The notes: generated from the letters alone by a model not told the origin. Shown: positions 51,293 to 60,212, counted from the first letter of the stretch. The stretch is DNA of 64,000 bases from Geodermatophilus saharensis (GCF_900188205.1 NZ_FZOH01000005.1:62001-126000), one strand, 5' to 3'. Numbers and translations: made by a program.

Positions 51293-51679
51293 TCAGTAGG
51301 CGTCGCCGGTCCGCCAGGCCATCTCCTGCAGGGTCAGGGTGTTGCCGTCGGGGTCGGTGATCCCGGCGTACCTGACCCCGCCGCCGACGTCCACGACCTC
51401 ACCGACCTCGGCGCCGCGGGCCAGGAGGTCGGCGCGGGCGCACTCGATGTCGGGGACCACCAGGTGCAGGCCCCGGATCGAGCCCGGTGCGGCGCCGTAG
51501 ACCGGCAACCCGGTGCCCAGACCGATCGAGCACGCCGACCCGGGCGGGGTCAGCTGCACCACCCGCACGCCGTCGGCGGGGGAGACGTCGACGTCCTCGA
51601 CGAAGCCGAGCCGCTCGACGTAGAAGGCCTTGGCCCGGTCGACGTCGGCGACCGGGACGGGCACCAGCTCGAGCTTCAT
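51293..51679 (-). CDS. VOC (glyoxalase-like) protein
   Basis: A 128-residue single VOC domain: ELVPVPVADVDRAKAFYVERLGFVEDVDV, VVQLTPPGSACSIGLGTGL, GLHLVVPDIECARADLLARGAEVGEVVDVGGGVRYAGITDPDGNTLTLQE. The ending DPDGN-L-L-E carries the expected metal-ligand Glu. Members include dioxygenases and resistance proteins; the substrate is unknown. ATG 51679 is preferred; GTG 51685 two codons upstream has slightly better ribosome spacing. Confidence 0.88.
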   Translation of the reverse strand: MKLELVPVPVADVDRAKAFYVERLGFVEDVDVSPADGVRVVQLTPPGSACSIGLGTGLPVYGAAPGSIRGLHLVVPDIECARADLLARGAEVGEVVDVGGGVRYAGITDPDGNTLTLQEMAWRTGDAY

Positions 51680-51759
51680 GTCCACGACAGCTCCCCCTCC
51701 TCACCGGCGGCGCCGTGCCGCCCGCAGGGGAGACGGTGCCGGAGGACCGGGCTCATCGC

Positions 51760-52389
51760 TCAGCGGCGGTGGGCGTCGACCACCGTCCGCACCAGGGAGT
51801 CGCCGAGGTCCTCGGGATCGCCCTCGAGCAGTCCCGCGTGCCGCAGCGCGGCGACGCCGTGGGTGGCCGTCCAGCACGCCTGCGCCAGGGTGAGCGCGTC
51901 GGGCGCGCGCAGGGTCCCGGCGTCGAGGCACTCCTGTGCCGCGGCGACCACCAGGCCGAAGGACCGCTCGCGGCTCTGCGCACGGGTCGCCCGGCCGGGG
52001 ACGAACCCGGGGATCGCCGGGCCGAACATGACCGAGAAGAACGCCGGCTCGGCGACGGCGAAGCGGCGGTAGGCGCGCGCCAGCGTGACCAGCCGCTCCG
52101 GGTCGCCCACCGGCGAGGGGTCGGCCGCCGAGGCCGCCCGGACGGCGTCGCCGAGCCGGCGGAAGCCCTCCGCGTAGAGCGCGTCGGCGAGACCCGGCTT
52201 GCCGCCGAAGAGCGTGTACACCAGCTGCGTCGAGCCGCCGGCCGCGGTGGCCAGCCGTCGCAGCGACAACCCGTGCGGTCCCTCCTCGGCCAGCATCCGC
52301 GCGGCGATCTCGACCACCCGGGTGCGGCGGTCGTCGTCCGGCGGCTCGGGCCAGGAGCCGGCGGACAGGGAGCCGGATGACAGTGTCAT
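51760..52389 (-). CDS. TetR family regulator of the divergent oxidoreductase
   Basis: A 209-residue TetR protein with helix-turn-helix VVEIAARMLAEEGPHGLSLRRLATAAGGSTQLVYTLFGGKPGLADALY (about 25-72) and a TetR_C WHG-like C-terminus (LTLAQACWTATHGVAALRHAGLL). Its start codon lies inside an 18-bp perfect palindrome. It diverges from an FAD/NAD(P)-binding oxidoreductase that it very likely represses. Confidence 0.9.
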   Translation of the reverse strand: MTLSSGSLSAGSWPEPPDDDRRTRVVEIAARMLAEEGPHGLSLRRLATAAGGSTQLVYTLFGGKPGLADALYAEGFRRLGDAVRAASAADPSPVGDPERLVTLARAYRRFAVAEPAFFSVMFGPAIPGFVPGRATRAQSRERSFGLVVAAAQECLDAGTLRAPDALTLAQACWTATHGVAALRHAGLLEGDPEDLGDSLVRTVVDAHRR

Positions 52390-52397
52390 GACACTGT
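52380..52397. promoter_or_regulatory. 18-bp palindromic operator over the tetR start codon
   Basis: ACAGTGTCATGACACTGT is a perfect palindrome at 52380-52397. The tetR ATG (52389-52387) is at its centre and the divergent gene starts 16 bp away, so one bound dimer could shut off both directions. Confidence 0.8.
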
Positions 52398-52412
52398 TAT
52401 ACCGTCTCCGTC

Positions 52413-53837
52413 ATGCCCTCCGTCATGCCCTCCGTCATCGACACCGACTACCTCGTCGTCGGCAGCGGCGCCACGGGGCTGGCGTTCGCCGACACGCTGC
52501 TCGACGAGACCGACGCGCACGTCACGATCGTCGACCGGCACGGCAAGCCCGGCGGCCACTGGAACGACGCCTACCCCTTCGTCACGCTGCACCAGCCCTC
52601 GGCCTTCTACGGCGTCAACTCCACGGAGCTGGGCACCGGCCGCAAGGACACCACCGGCCTCAACCGGGGGCTGTACGAGCTCGCCTCGGGTCCGGAGATC
52701 AGCGGCTACTACGACCGGCTCGTGAGCAGCCGCCTCGTCCCGAGCGGGCGGGTCTCCTACCACCCGATGTGCGAGTACGAGGGGGAGGGCCGCTTCCGGT
52801 CGCTGCTGTCCGGCGCCGTCACGCAGGTGCAGGTGCGACGCAGGGTCGTCGACGCCACCTACAACAGCCCGTCGGTCCCCTCGACCCACACGCCGTCGTT
52901 CGCCGTCGCACCCGGGGTGCACCTGGTGCCGCCGAACGCGCTGCCGGGCCTGTGGAGCCGGCAGCAGCCGCCCCCCAGTCGCTTCACCGTGCTGGGCGCC
53001 GGCAAGACCGCCATGGACACCTGCGTCTGGCTGGTCCAGGCCGGGGCCGACCCGGACGCGATCACCTGGGTCGTGCCCCGCGACTCGTGGCTGATCAACC
53101 GGGTGACCACCCAGCCCGCGCCGGAGTTCTTCGACGAGGTCATCGGCGGGCAGGCCGACCAGATGGCCGCCTTCGCCGAGGCCACCTCCACCGAGGACCT
53201 GTTCCTGCGGCTGGAGGCCTGCGGTGCGCTGACCCGCGTCGACCGCGAGCGCACACCCGGCATGTTCCACCTGGCCACGGTGGCGCCCGGCGAGGTGGAG
53301 GTGCTGCGCCGGATCCGCGACGTCGTCCGGCTCGGCCGGGTCCGCGCGCTGGAGGCCGGCCGGATGGTCCTCGACGACGGCGAGGTCGCCGTGCCGCCGG
53401 ACACCCTGTTCGTCGACTGCACCGCCTCGGCCGTCCGGCGCCGCCCGGTGCAGCCGGTCTTCCAGGGCGACCGCATCGTGCTGCAGATGGTGCGGCTGCC
53501 CCAGCCGGCCTTCAGCGCCGCGCTGATCGCCTGGGTCGAGGCGCACCGCGACGACGAGGAGGAGAAGAACCGGCTCTGCGGACCGGTGGCGTTCCCGCAC
53601 AACCTCGACGACTACGCCGGCGCGACGATGACCACGATGTGGAACCAGTTCCACTGGTCGCAGGACCGCGAACTGCGCCGGTGGATCCGCCACAGCCGCC
53701 TCGACGGGTTCGGCCGGCTGGTCGCCGGCGTCGACCGGGACGACGAGCACCGGCAGGCGGTCCTCGCCCGCTACCGCGAGCAGGCGGTGGCCGCCATGGG
53801 GAACCTGCCCCGGCTGGCCGGCGTCGCGGCGAGCTGA
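52413..53837 (+). CDS. FAD/NAD(P)-binding oxidoreductase
   Basis: A 474-residue flavoprotein. The N-terminal dinucleotide fold is YLVVGSGATGLAFADTLLDETDAHVTIVDRHGKPGGHWNDAYPFVTLHQPSAFYGVN; the GGHWNDAYPFV segment resembles GG-W/H in flavin monooxygenases. A second Rossmann motif FTVLGAGKTAMDTCVWLVQAG occurs near 192. No BVMO fingerprint is seen. ATG 52413 is used; ATG 52428, in a 15-bp direct repeat, is an alternative. Divergent TetR and shared operator suggest substrate-induced expression. Confidence 0.85.
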   Translation: MPSVMPSVIDTDYLVVGSGATGLAFADTLLDETDAHVTIVDRHGKPGGHWNDAYPFVTLHQPSAFYGVNSTELGTGRKDTTGLNRGLYELASGPEISGYYDRLVSSRLVPSGRVSYHPMCEYEGEGRFRSLLSGAVTQVQVRRRVVDATYNSPSVPSTHTPSFAVAPGVHLVPPNALPGLWSRQQPPPSRFTVLGAGKTAMDTCVWLVQAGADPDAITWVVPRDSWLINRVTTQPAPEFFDEVIGGQADQMAAFAEATSTEDLFLRLEACGALTRVDRERTPGMFHLATVAPGEVEVLRRIRDVVRLGRVRALEAGRMVLDDGEVAVPPDTLFVDCTASAVRRRPVQPVFQGDRIVLQMVRLPQPAFSAALIAWVEAHRDDEEEKNRLCGPVAFPHNLDDYAGATMTTMWNQFHWSQDRELRRWIRHSRLDGFGRLVAGVDRDDEHRQAVLARYREQAVAAMGNLPRLAGVAAS

Positions 53838-53924
53838 CCGGGGCGGCGGTCCGATCTGGCCCTCCGCCGCGGGCCGCCGCTAGGGTCGGCCGCGCCCGGC
53901 GATCCGCTGGCAGACGAGGCGACG

Positions 53925-56789
53925 ATGACAGGTGCAGCGCACGTCCGCGTCTCGGTCCTGGGTCCGCTCCAGGTCGAGGACGGCGAGGGGCCGCTCGCCG
54001 TCGGCGGGCACAAGCCGCGCACCCTGCTGGCCGTCCTCCTCGTCGCCCGCGGCGACGTCGTCGCCGCCGACCGCCTGGTCGCCGCGGTGTGGGGGGACAG
54101 CCCACCCGACGGCGCCCTGACCGCCCTGCGGGCCTACGTCTCCCGGCTGCGGGGTGTCCTCGGGTCCGCCGCCCCGCTGCGGCACCGCCCGCCCGGGTAC
54201 TGCCTGTCGCTCGAGGCCGCGACCCTGGACGCCGCCGAGTTCGAGGAGCGGGTCCGCAGCGCCCGGTCCGCCGCCGCCGCGGGGGACCACGGGCGGGCGC
54301 TGGCCGACCTCGACGCCGGGCTGGCCCTGTGGCGGGGCGACGCGCTGGCCGAGTTCGCCGACGAGGAGTTCGCCGTGGCCGAGGTGGCCCGGCTGACCGA
54401 GCTGCGCCGGGGCGCCGTCGCCGACCGGGCCGACGCGCTGGTCGAGCTCGGCCGGGCGGCCGAGGCGGTGCCCGAGCTCGAGGTGCTGGTGCGCGCGCAC
54501 CCCTCCTGGGAGCGGCCCGCGGTCGCCCTCATGCGCGCCCGGTACGCGACCGGACGCCAGGCGGACGCGCTCGCCGTCTACCACGAGCTGCGGGCCCGCC
54601 TCGCCGACGAGCTGGGAGTGGAGCCCGCCGCGCCCGCGCAGGAGCTCTACCGGCGGATCCTGGTCCACGACCCCGCCCTCGCCGCGACGCCGTCGCCGGG
54701 CAACCTCCCGCGGCGGGCGAGCGGTTTCGTCGGGCGGGAGCGGGAGGTCGAGCGGGTGCTGGCCGCGCTGCGCGCCGGGCCGCTGGTCACCCTGACCGGC
54801 GTCGGCGGAGCGGGGAAGTCCCGGCTGGCGGTGGAGGTCGCGGCCCGGGACCGGTCCCGCTTCCCCGACGGGGCGTGGCTGTGCGAGCTCGCCGCCCTCC
54901 CCGACGGCAGCCCGGTGGGCGACGCGGTCTCCGCCGCGCTCGGCATCCGGCAGCGGTCGGGGCTGTCCATCGAGCAGACCGTGCTGGAGTACCTGCGCGG
55001 ACGCGCGCTGCTGCTGGTCGTGGACAACTGCGAGCACGTGCTGGCGCCCGCGGCGGCGCTGGTCGCCGAGATCGTGCAGCACTGTCCCGGGGTGGTGGTC
55101 CTCGCGACCAGCCGGGAGCCCCTCGCCGTCGAGGGCGAGCAGGTGTGGCCCGTGCCCCCGCTGCCGCCGGCGGACGCCACGGCGCTGTTCGTCCAGCGGG
55201 CCCGGGCGGCGACGCCGGACTTCCGCCTCGACCCCGCCACCGCCGACGCCGTCGCGACCATCTGCGCCCGGCTCGACGGGCTGCCGCTGGGCATCGAGCT
55301 GGCCGCGGCCCGGATGCGGGTGATGAGCCCGGGGGAGGTGGCCCGCCGGCTCGAGGACGCCCCGCTGCTGGGCGGCGGGCGCGGGCCCGTGCCGCGCCAC
55401 CAGAGCCTCGTCGCCGCGGTCGAGTGGTCCTACCGGCTGCTGTCGGAGCCGGAGCAGCGGCTCTTCCGCGGCATGTCGGTGTTCGCGGGCGGAGCCGACC
55501 TCCGCGCGGTGCACGGCGTCGTCGACCCCGAGGCGACCGAGGACGACGTCCTCGACCGGCTGACCCGGCTCGTGGACCGCTCCATGGTGGAGGTCCGCAG
55601 CGGCGTCCACAGCCGCTACCGCCTGCTGGAGACGCTGCGTGCCTACGGCCGGGCGCGCACCGACGCCGCCGGGGAGGCGCGGGACCTCGCCCGCAGGCAC
55701 GTCGGCTACCACGTGGACCTCGCCGAGCGGGCGGGACGGGGACTGCAGGGGCCCGACGAGCGGGCGTGGGCGGCGGACGCCCTCGGCGTCTACGACGACC
55801 TGCGCGCCGCCTTCACGCGGGCCGCGGCCGACGGTGCGTGGGACGCGGCGCTGCGGCTGGTGGCGGCCGTGCCGGAGCTGGTGCACCTGCGGGTCGGCTA
55901 CGAGGCCTACGCGTGGGCCGAGCAGCTGCTGCCCGTGGTCGACCCCGCCCACCCCGCCTACCCGGCCGCCGTCGGTGCCGCCGCCCGGGGTGCGTGGAAC
56001 CGCGGCGACTTCCCCAGGGCCGTCGCGACCGCGCGCCTGGCCGGCGACCGGGTGCCCCCGGCCGGGACCGCGCGCATCGCCCACCCCGGTGACGTGCTCG
56101 CCGACGTGGCGCTCTACCAGGGCGACGTCGGGACCGCGCTGGCGCACTACACGGCCGAGGCCGGACGCGCCCGCGCCGAGGGCGACCGCATCCGCCTGGT
56201 GTGGACGCTCTACTACGTCGCCGTCTGCCACGCGGTGGACCGCCGGCCGGAGCGGGGACTGGCCGCCGCGCAGGAGAGCCTCGAGGTCGCGGAGGCGACG
56301 GCCAACCCGACGGCGCAGTCGATGGCGCGCTACGCGCTGGGGCTGGTGCTCAAGAAGTCCGACCCCGACCGTGCCCTGGTCCTCTTCGACCGGGCGGAGG
56401 AGCTGGCCGCGGCCGTGCGCAACTTCTGGTGGCAGGGCATCGCGATGATGGAGGCGGCGGCCACCCGCGCGGTGCACGGCGACCCGGTGGTGGCCGCGCG
56501 GGCGCTCGACGCCGTCCTCGCGCACTGGGACCGGGTCGGGGACGCCACGCAGCAGTGGCTGAACCTGCGCTACGTCGCCCGGCTGCTGCAGCGGGTCGAC
56601 GCGACGGAGGACGCCGCGGTCCTGCACGGGTTCCTCCTCGCCGCGGGCAAGCCGTCGCCGATGGGCCCGCCCGGCCCGGCGGCGCCCGTCGTCGCCGACG
56701 TGCGTGCGGTCGAGGCCGCCGCCGTCGCGCACGCCCGCGCCGCCCTCGGCCGGGTCGTGGCCGGGCCGGTCCCCTCCGGGCGTGCCTGA
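53925..56789 (+). CDS. AfsR/SARP-type transcriptional regulator with NB-ARC and TPR regions
   Basis: A 954-residue regulator. The winged-helix DNA-binding domain is at about 7-95 (VSVLGPLQVEDGEGPLAVGGHKPRTLLAVLLVARGDVV...LRAYVSRLRGVLG), the BTAD domain at about 100-245 (AALMRARYATGRQADALAVYHELRARLADELGVEP), and an AAA/NB-ARC ATPase at about 265-520 with P-loop TGVGGAGKSRLAVEVA (near 290) and LLLVVDNCEHVL. The C-terminal 400 residues are helical and TPR-like. Such proteins bind 11-bp-spaced heptamer repeats; matching repeats lie before the genes at 49759 and 56890, the second immediately downstream. Confidence 0.93.
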   Translation: MTGAAHVRVSVLGPLQVEDGEGPLAVGGHKPRTLLAVLLVARGDVVAADRLVAAVWGDSPPDGALTALRAYVSRLRGVLGSAAPLRHRPPGYCLSLEAATLDAAEFEERVRSARSAAAAGDHGRALADLDAGLALWRGDALAEFADEEFAVAEVARLTELRRGAVADRADALVELGRAAEAVPELEVLVRAHPSWERPAVALMRARYATGRQADALAVYHELRARLADELGVEPAAPAQELYRRILVHDPALAATPSPGNLPRRASGFVGREREVERVLAALRAGPLVTLTGVGGAGKSRLAVEVAARDRSRFPDGAWLCELAALPDGSPVGDAVSAALGIRQRSGLSIEQTVLEYLRGRALLLVVDNCEHVLAPAAALVAEIVQHCPGVVVLATSREPLAVEGEQVWPVPPLPPADATALFVQRARAATPDFRLDPATADAVATICARLDGLPLGIELAAARMRVMSPGEVARRLEDAPLLGGGRGPVPRHQSLVAAVEWSYRLLSEPEQRLFRGMSVFAGGADLRAVHGVVDPEATEDDVLDRLTRLVDRSMVEVRSGVHSRYRLLETLRAYGRARTDAAGEARDLARRHVGYHVDLAERAGRGLQGPDERAWAADALGVYDDLRAAFTRAAADGAWDAALRLVAAVPELVHLRVGYEAYAWAEQLLPVVDPAHPAYPAAVGAAARGAWNRGDFPRAVATARLAGDRVPPAGTARIAHPGDVLADVALYQGDVGTALAHYTAEAGRARAEGDRIRLVWTLYYVAVCHAVDRRPERGLAAAQESLEVAEATANPTAQSMARYALGLVLKKSDPDRALVLFDRAEELAAAVRNFWWQGIAMMEAAATRAVHGDPVVAARALDAVLAHWDRVGDATQQWLNLRYVARLLQRVDATEDAAVLHGFLLAAGKPSPMGPPGPAAPVVADVRAVEAAAVAHARAALGRVVAGPVPSGRA

Positions 56790-56791
56790 CC

Positions 56792-56820
56792 CTGCATGCG
56801 GGGTGCAGCCGGCCTGCAAC
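56792..56820 (+). promoter_or_regulatory. Three heptamer direct repeats with 11-bp period
   Basis: CTGCATG (56792), GTGCAGC (56803) and CTGCAAC (56814) begin exactly 11 bp apart, 70 bp before the methyltransferase start and directly after the SARP-type gene. A two-repeat version is at 49681-49698. Confidence 0.55.
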
Positions 56821-56889
56821 GTGCCGGCACCACGGTCGGTCCACCGCGGGACGACCCGCACGACCCTCCTGACGACGAGGAGCAGACCG

Positions 56890-57726
56890 ATGACCGACAC
56901 CGTCGACGCGACCACCGCCGACCGCGCGCTCAAGGACCGGCACCGCGCGATGTGGGCGCTGGGCGACTACCCGTACGTGGCCCGGGACCTCATCCCCGAG
57001 CTGGGCCGGGTCCTGGTAGCCGCGGCCGGGGTGACCCGCGGCGAGCGCGTGCTCGACGTCGCGGCCGGGACCGGCAACGCCGCCGTCCCCGCCGCCCTGA
57101 CCGGCGCCGAGGTCGTGGCCTCCGACCTCACCCCGGAGCTGTTCGACGCCGGGCGGGAGGCGGCGGCCCGCGCCGGGGTGGAGCTGGCGTGGGAGGAGGG
57201 CGACGCCGAGGCGCTGCCCTACGCGGACGCGACCTTCGACGTCGTCCTGTCCTGCGTCGGGGTCATGTTCGCGCCGCACCACCAGCGGGCCGCCGACGAG
57301 CTGGTGCGCGTCTGCCGCCCGGGCGGGCGGATCGGCCTGGTCAGCTGGACGCCCGAGGGCTTCGTCGGTGAGATGTTCCGGGCGATGCGGCCCTACGCCC
57401 CGCCGCCGCCGGCCGGCGCCCAGCCTCCGCCGCTGTGGGGCGACGAGCAGCACGTGCGCGAGCTCCTCGGGGACCGGGTCACCGACGTCGTCGCCCGCCG
57501 GCAGACCGTGACCGTCGGCGGCTGGGAGTCACCGGAGGCGTGGCGGGACTCCTGGAAGGCGGTGTACGGGCCGACGATCGCCATCTACCGCGGCATCGCC
57601 GACGACCCGGAGCGGACCGCGGCCCTCGACCGCGACCTCGCCGCCCTGGCCCGGCGGTACGACCGCGGCACCGGGTCCACCGTGCTGGAGTGGGAGTACC
57701 TCCTCCTGACCGCCCGGCGCGCCTGA
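56890..57726 (+). CDS. SAM-dependent class I methyltransferase
   Basis: A 278-residue methyltransferase. Motif I is VLDVAAGTGNAAVPAA (about 55-70), the acidic end of strand 2 is VVASDLTPELF, motif II/III is EEGDAEALPYADATFDVVLSCVGVMFAPHH and the post-motif is RVCRPGGRIGLVSWTPEGF. This is the UbiE/Methyltransf_11 pattern; the acceptor is unknown. GAGGAG precedes ATG 56890. Heptamer repeats upstream suggest control by the neighbouring SARP-like regulator. Confidence 0.92.
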   Translation: MTDTVDATTADRALKDRHRAMWALGDYPYVARDLIPELGRVLVAAAGVTRGERVLDVAAGTGNAAVPAALTGAEVVASDLTPELFDAGREAAARAGVELAWEEGDAEALPYADATFDVVLSCVGVMFAPHHQRAADELVRVCRPGGRIGLVSWTPEGFVGEMFRAMRPYAPPPPAGAQPPPLWGDEQHVRELLGDRVTDVVARRQTVTVGGWESPEAWRDSWKAVYGPTIAIYRGIADDPERTAALDRDLAALARRYDRGTGSTVLEWEYLLLTARRA

Positions 57727-57729
57727 CCG

Positions 57730-57768
57730 GTCGGCCGGCCGGTGCCGCCCCGGCGCCGGCCGGCCGAC
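57730..57768. terminator. Bidirectional terminator
   Basis: An 18-bp stem (57730-57747 with 57751-57768) with one G-T pair lies between the convergent methyltransferase and ppa genes. Confidence 0.8.
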
Positions 57769-57776
57769 GGCGGGCG

Positions 57777-58277
57777 TCAGCCGGTGGCGGTGGCCGCCTG
57801 CTCGGCGAAGCGGCGGCGGGCGTCCTCCAGGGCGGCGACGGCCTTGGCCCGCTGCTCCCACCCGCGGGTCTCGGCCGACTTGCCCGGGGTCAGCGCCTCG
57901 TAGATCTCGAAGAAGTGCCAGATCTCGGCGATCTGGTGCATCGGCACGTCCTCGAGCTCCTGCAGGTGCTTCTGCCGCGGGTCGGTCGCGGGCACGCAGA
58001 GCAGCTTCGCGTCCGGGCCCTGCTCGTCGTTGACCCAGAACACGGCGATGACCCGGGCCCGCACCAGGCAGCCGGGGAAGGTGGGCTCGCCGAGGAGGAG
58101 CAGGGCGTCGATGGGGTGGCCGTCCTCGGCGAGGGTGTCGGGGACGAACCCGTAGTCGCCGGGGTAGCCGGTCGCGGTGAACAGCATCCGGAGCAGCCGG
58201 ATCCGGCCGAGCCGGTGGTCGTACTCGTACCGGTTCCGCGAGCCCTTGGGGACCTCGACGATCACGTCGGTTTCCAC
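57777..58277 (-). CDS. ppa: Inorganic pyrophosphatase
   Basis: Family I soluble pyrophosphatase, driving biosynthesis by hydrolysing PPi. The 166-residue protein has VEVPKGSRNRYEYDHRLGRIRLLRML, YPGDYGFVPDTLAEDGHPIDALLLLGEPTFPGCLV, DPRQKHLQELEDVP and FFEIYEALTPGK, all in family order. In the metal-site motif DGDPxD the middle Asp is His (DGHPID). GTG 58277 is chosen because AGGAGAG lies 6 nt upstream; GTG 58283 would be adjacent to it. Confidence 0.95.
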   Translation of the reverse strand: METDVIVEVPKGSRNRYEYDHRLGRIRLLRMLFTATGYPGDYGFVPDTLAEDGHPIDALLLLGEPTFPGCLVRARVIAVFWVNDEQGPDAKLLCVPATDPRQKHLQELEDVPMHQIAEIWHFFEIYEALTPGKSAETRGWEQRAKAVAALEDARRRFAEQAATATG

Positions 58278-58333
58278 GGACACCTCTCCTCGCGCGGTGG
58301 GGCCCACGACACTCGCCGAGCGCCCCGCGCGCG

Positions 58334-58786
58334 TCAACCGGAGCGCCCCGACAGGGCGGTGACCACGGCGGTGACCCGGCGGGCGCGGGTCTCGGGCCGC
58401 TTCGCGTCGGTCACCGACCGCACGTGCTCCCTGCGGTGGCTGGGCGCCAGCCGGTCGAAGGCCTCCCGCACCCCGGCCGCGCCGAGCGCCTCGGTCAGGT
58501 CGGGCGGCACGTCGACGGTGCGCTCGCCGGTGTCGACGGCGACCAGCACCTCGACGGTGTCCCCGGTCTCGACGCCGAGGGCGGCTCGGCGCTCCCTGCT
58601 GAGCCCGATCAGGTTCTCCCCGCCCATCCGGGCCAGCCGTCCCTCGACGGTCGCCGGGCCGATCGTGACCCGGACGGGGAACGTCCGGCCGGCGCCGAGG
58701 CCGGCCACCTGGTCGTCGGTGAGCACGATCGCCGCCGCCGGTCCCCGGGGCTCGAGCGTCGTCGTCAGTCGCAGTTCGGCAGGCAC
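58334..58786 (-). CDS. YdeI/DUF1905 family protein
   Basis: A 150-residue protein with a DUF1905-like beta barrel (ELRLTTTLEPRGPAAAIVLTDDQVAGL...FPVRVTIGPATVEGRLARMGGENLIGLSRERRAALGVETGDTVEVLVAVDTGERTV) followed by the YdeI helical end (VPPDLTEALGAAGVREAFDRLAPSHRREHVRSVTDAKRPETRARRV). Such two-part proteins are common and poorly characterised. GTG 58786 is used; a longer in-frame start region upstream is Pro/Ala-rich shadow sequence. Confidence 0.85.
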   Translation of the reverse strand: MPAELRLTTTLEPRGPAAAIVLTDDQVAGLGAGRTFPVRVTIGPATVEGRLARMGGENLIGLSRERRAALGVETGDTVEVLVAVDTGERTVDVPPDLTEALGAAGVREAFDRLAPSHRREHVRSVTDAKRPETRARRVTAVVTALSGRSG

Positions 58787-58865
58787 GCCGGACAGCCTGA
58801 CCTGCCGGGTGGGCCGATGGAAGGGCCCCGGTCCGGCGTCGACGGGCCGGACCGGGGCGGCGTCC

Positions 58866-59183
58866 TCAGGCGGCCAGCCGGTGGTGGTGGCAGCGGCCGC
58901 CGGCGGTGGCGCGGGCGGCGCAGGGCGCACCGGCCCGGGTCACGCCGCCGCTGTCCCCGCAGCGGGCCGGGCGCGCGGGCTGCTCGACGACCAGCGCCGG
59001 GCGCGGGAAGGGGAGGACGACGGCGTCCGGCTCCGGCGCCGCCGCGAACTCCACGCCGCGCCCCGTGGCCGGGCCGACGGTGGGAGCCGGCGCCGGGCGG
59101 GCGGCGCGGCGGTGCAGGGCCGAGGCGGCGGTGAGCCCGGCGGTGAAGGCGGCGAGGGCGGTGGCGACGTGGCTGGCGCGCAT
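58866..59183 (-). CDS. Small protein with Cys/His-rich C-terminal motif
   Basis: A 105-residue protein with a short hydrophobic N-terminus (HVATALAAFTAGLTAASAL), a Pro/Ala-rich middle and a C-terminal motif RCGDSGGVTRAGAPCAARATAGGRCHHHRLA. The order C, T-x-G-x-PC, GGRC-x-H is a recurrent small, probably zinc-binding, motif in actinobacterial and phage proteins. GAGGACGGC precedes ATG 59183. Function unknown. Confidence 0.65.
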   Translation of the reverse strand: MRASHVATALAAFTAGLTAASALHRRAARPAPAPTVGPATGRGVEFAAAPEPDAVVLPFPRPALVVEQPARPARCGDSGGVTRAGAPCAARATAGGRCHHHRLAA

Positions 59184-59364
59184 GCCGTCCTCATCGGCCG
59201 GTGGCGGCGCGGCGGGAACGCGGGAGCCCCGTGTGCCCCACCCGTCACGGGGACCACCGCCTCCCTGCTGTAACGGAACCGGACCGGAGGTTGTGCACTC
59301 CGACCAGGGGTAACGCACGTCACGTTCCTCCAGCACGTCCTGACACGACGAAGGGAGACGAGCG

Positions 59365-60204
59365 ATGACGACGAAGGTCGAGAAGTCGATCCAGGTCGAC
59401 GTACCCGTGCGCACCGCCTACGACCAGTGGACCCAGTTCGAGGACTTCCCCCACTTCATGGGCGGGGTGAAGGAGGTCCGCCAGCTCGACGACCGGCGGC
59501 TGCACTGGGTCGCCGAGATCGCCGGTGTCCGCCGGCAGTGGGAGGCGGCGGTCCTCGAGCAGGTGCCCGACCAGAAGGTGGCCTGGGCCGCCACGGGAGG
59601 CGCCACCAACGCCGGCGCCGTCCGGTTCGAGCCCGCCGGTGCCGGCTCGACGATCGTGTACCTGGAGCTGGAGTACGAGCCCGAGGGTCTCGTCGAGCAG
59701 GTCGGCGACAAGCTCGGCATCGTCGAGCGGCAGGTGCGGTCCGACCTGGAGCGGTTCAAGGCGCTGGTCGAGAGCCAGGGCTACGCCAGCGGCGCGTGGC
59801 GCGGGTCGATCAACGAGGAGCTCGACGTCGGCACGCCGACCACCGAGACCGCCTTCCAGTCCCACGGGGACAGCGGCAAGGCCGGGGTGTCGGGCAAGGT
59901 GGTCGCCGGTGCGGCGGCGGCGGTGGCCGGTGTCGCGGCCGCAGCGGCGGCGGTGGCGAGCTCGTCGGGCGGGCAGCAGGAGACCCGGCCGGTGGAGCAG
60001 CCCGTGGGGCAGCCGGAGGGGACCGTCCAGCCGCAGGAGGTCACCGTCGTCGACCAGCCGCCGCCGGACGCCGTGGTGCGTGACGACGTCCTCGTCCCGG
60101 AGTCCGACCCGGAGGGCTACACGACGACGACGTCGACCGAGGGTGTCGAGCGGGGCGTCCGCGACGACGGCGACGACCCGATGATCGGCGGCGGCAGCCG
60201 CTGA
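59365..60204 (+). CDS. SRPBCC domain protein with disordered acidic tail
   Basis: A 279-residue protein. Residues 1-150 are a cyclase/dehydrase (COQ10-like) SRPBCC domain: VEKSIQVDVPVRTAYDQWTQFEDFPHFMGGVKEVRQLDDRRLHWVAEIAGVRRQWEAAVLEQVPDQKVAW. An Ala-rich stretch (about 175-200) could be a weak membrane segment, then an acidic Pro/Gln/Thr-rich tail. Proteins of this kind are often found with stress-response genes in soil actinobacteria. GGGAGACGAGCG precedes ATG 59365. Confidence 0.88.
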   Translation: MTTKVEKSIQVDVPVRTAYDQWTQFEDFPHFMGGVKEVRQLDDRRLHWVAEIAGVRRQWEAAVLEQVPDQKVAWAATGGATNAGAVRFEPAGAGSTIVYLELEYEPEGLVEQVGDKLGIVERQVRSDLERFKALVESQGYASGAWRGSINEELDVGTPTTETAFQSHGDSGKAGVSGKVVAGAAAAVAGVAAAAAAVASSSGGQQETRPVEQPVGQPEGTVQPQEVTVVDQPPPDAVVRDDVLVPESDPEGYTTTTSTEGVERGVRDDGDDPMIGGGSR

Positions 60205-60212
60205 CCGGCCCA

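Noticed and set aside
52199-56092. 1297-codon plus-strand open frame
   Set aside because: It runs out of frame through the oxidoreductase and SARP genes, both of which have clear domains in another frame.
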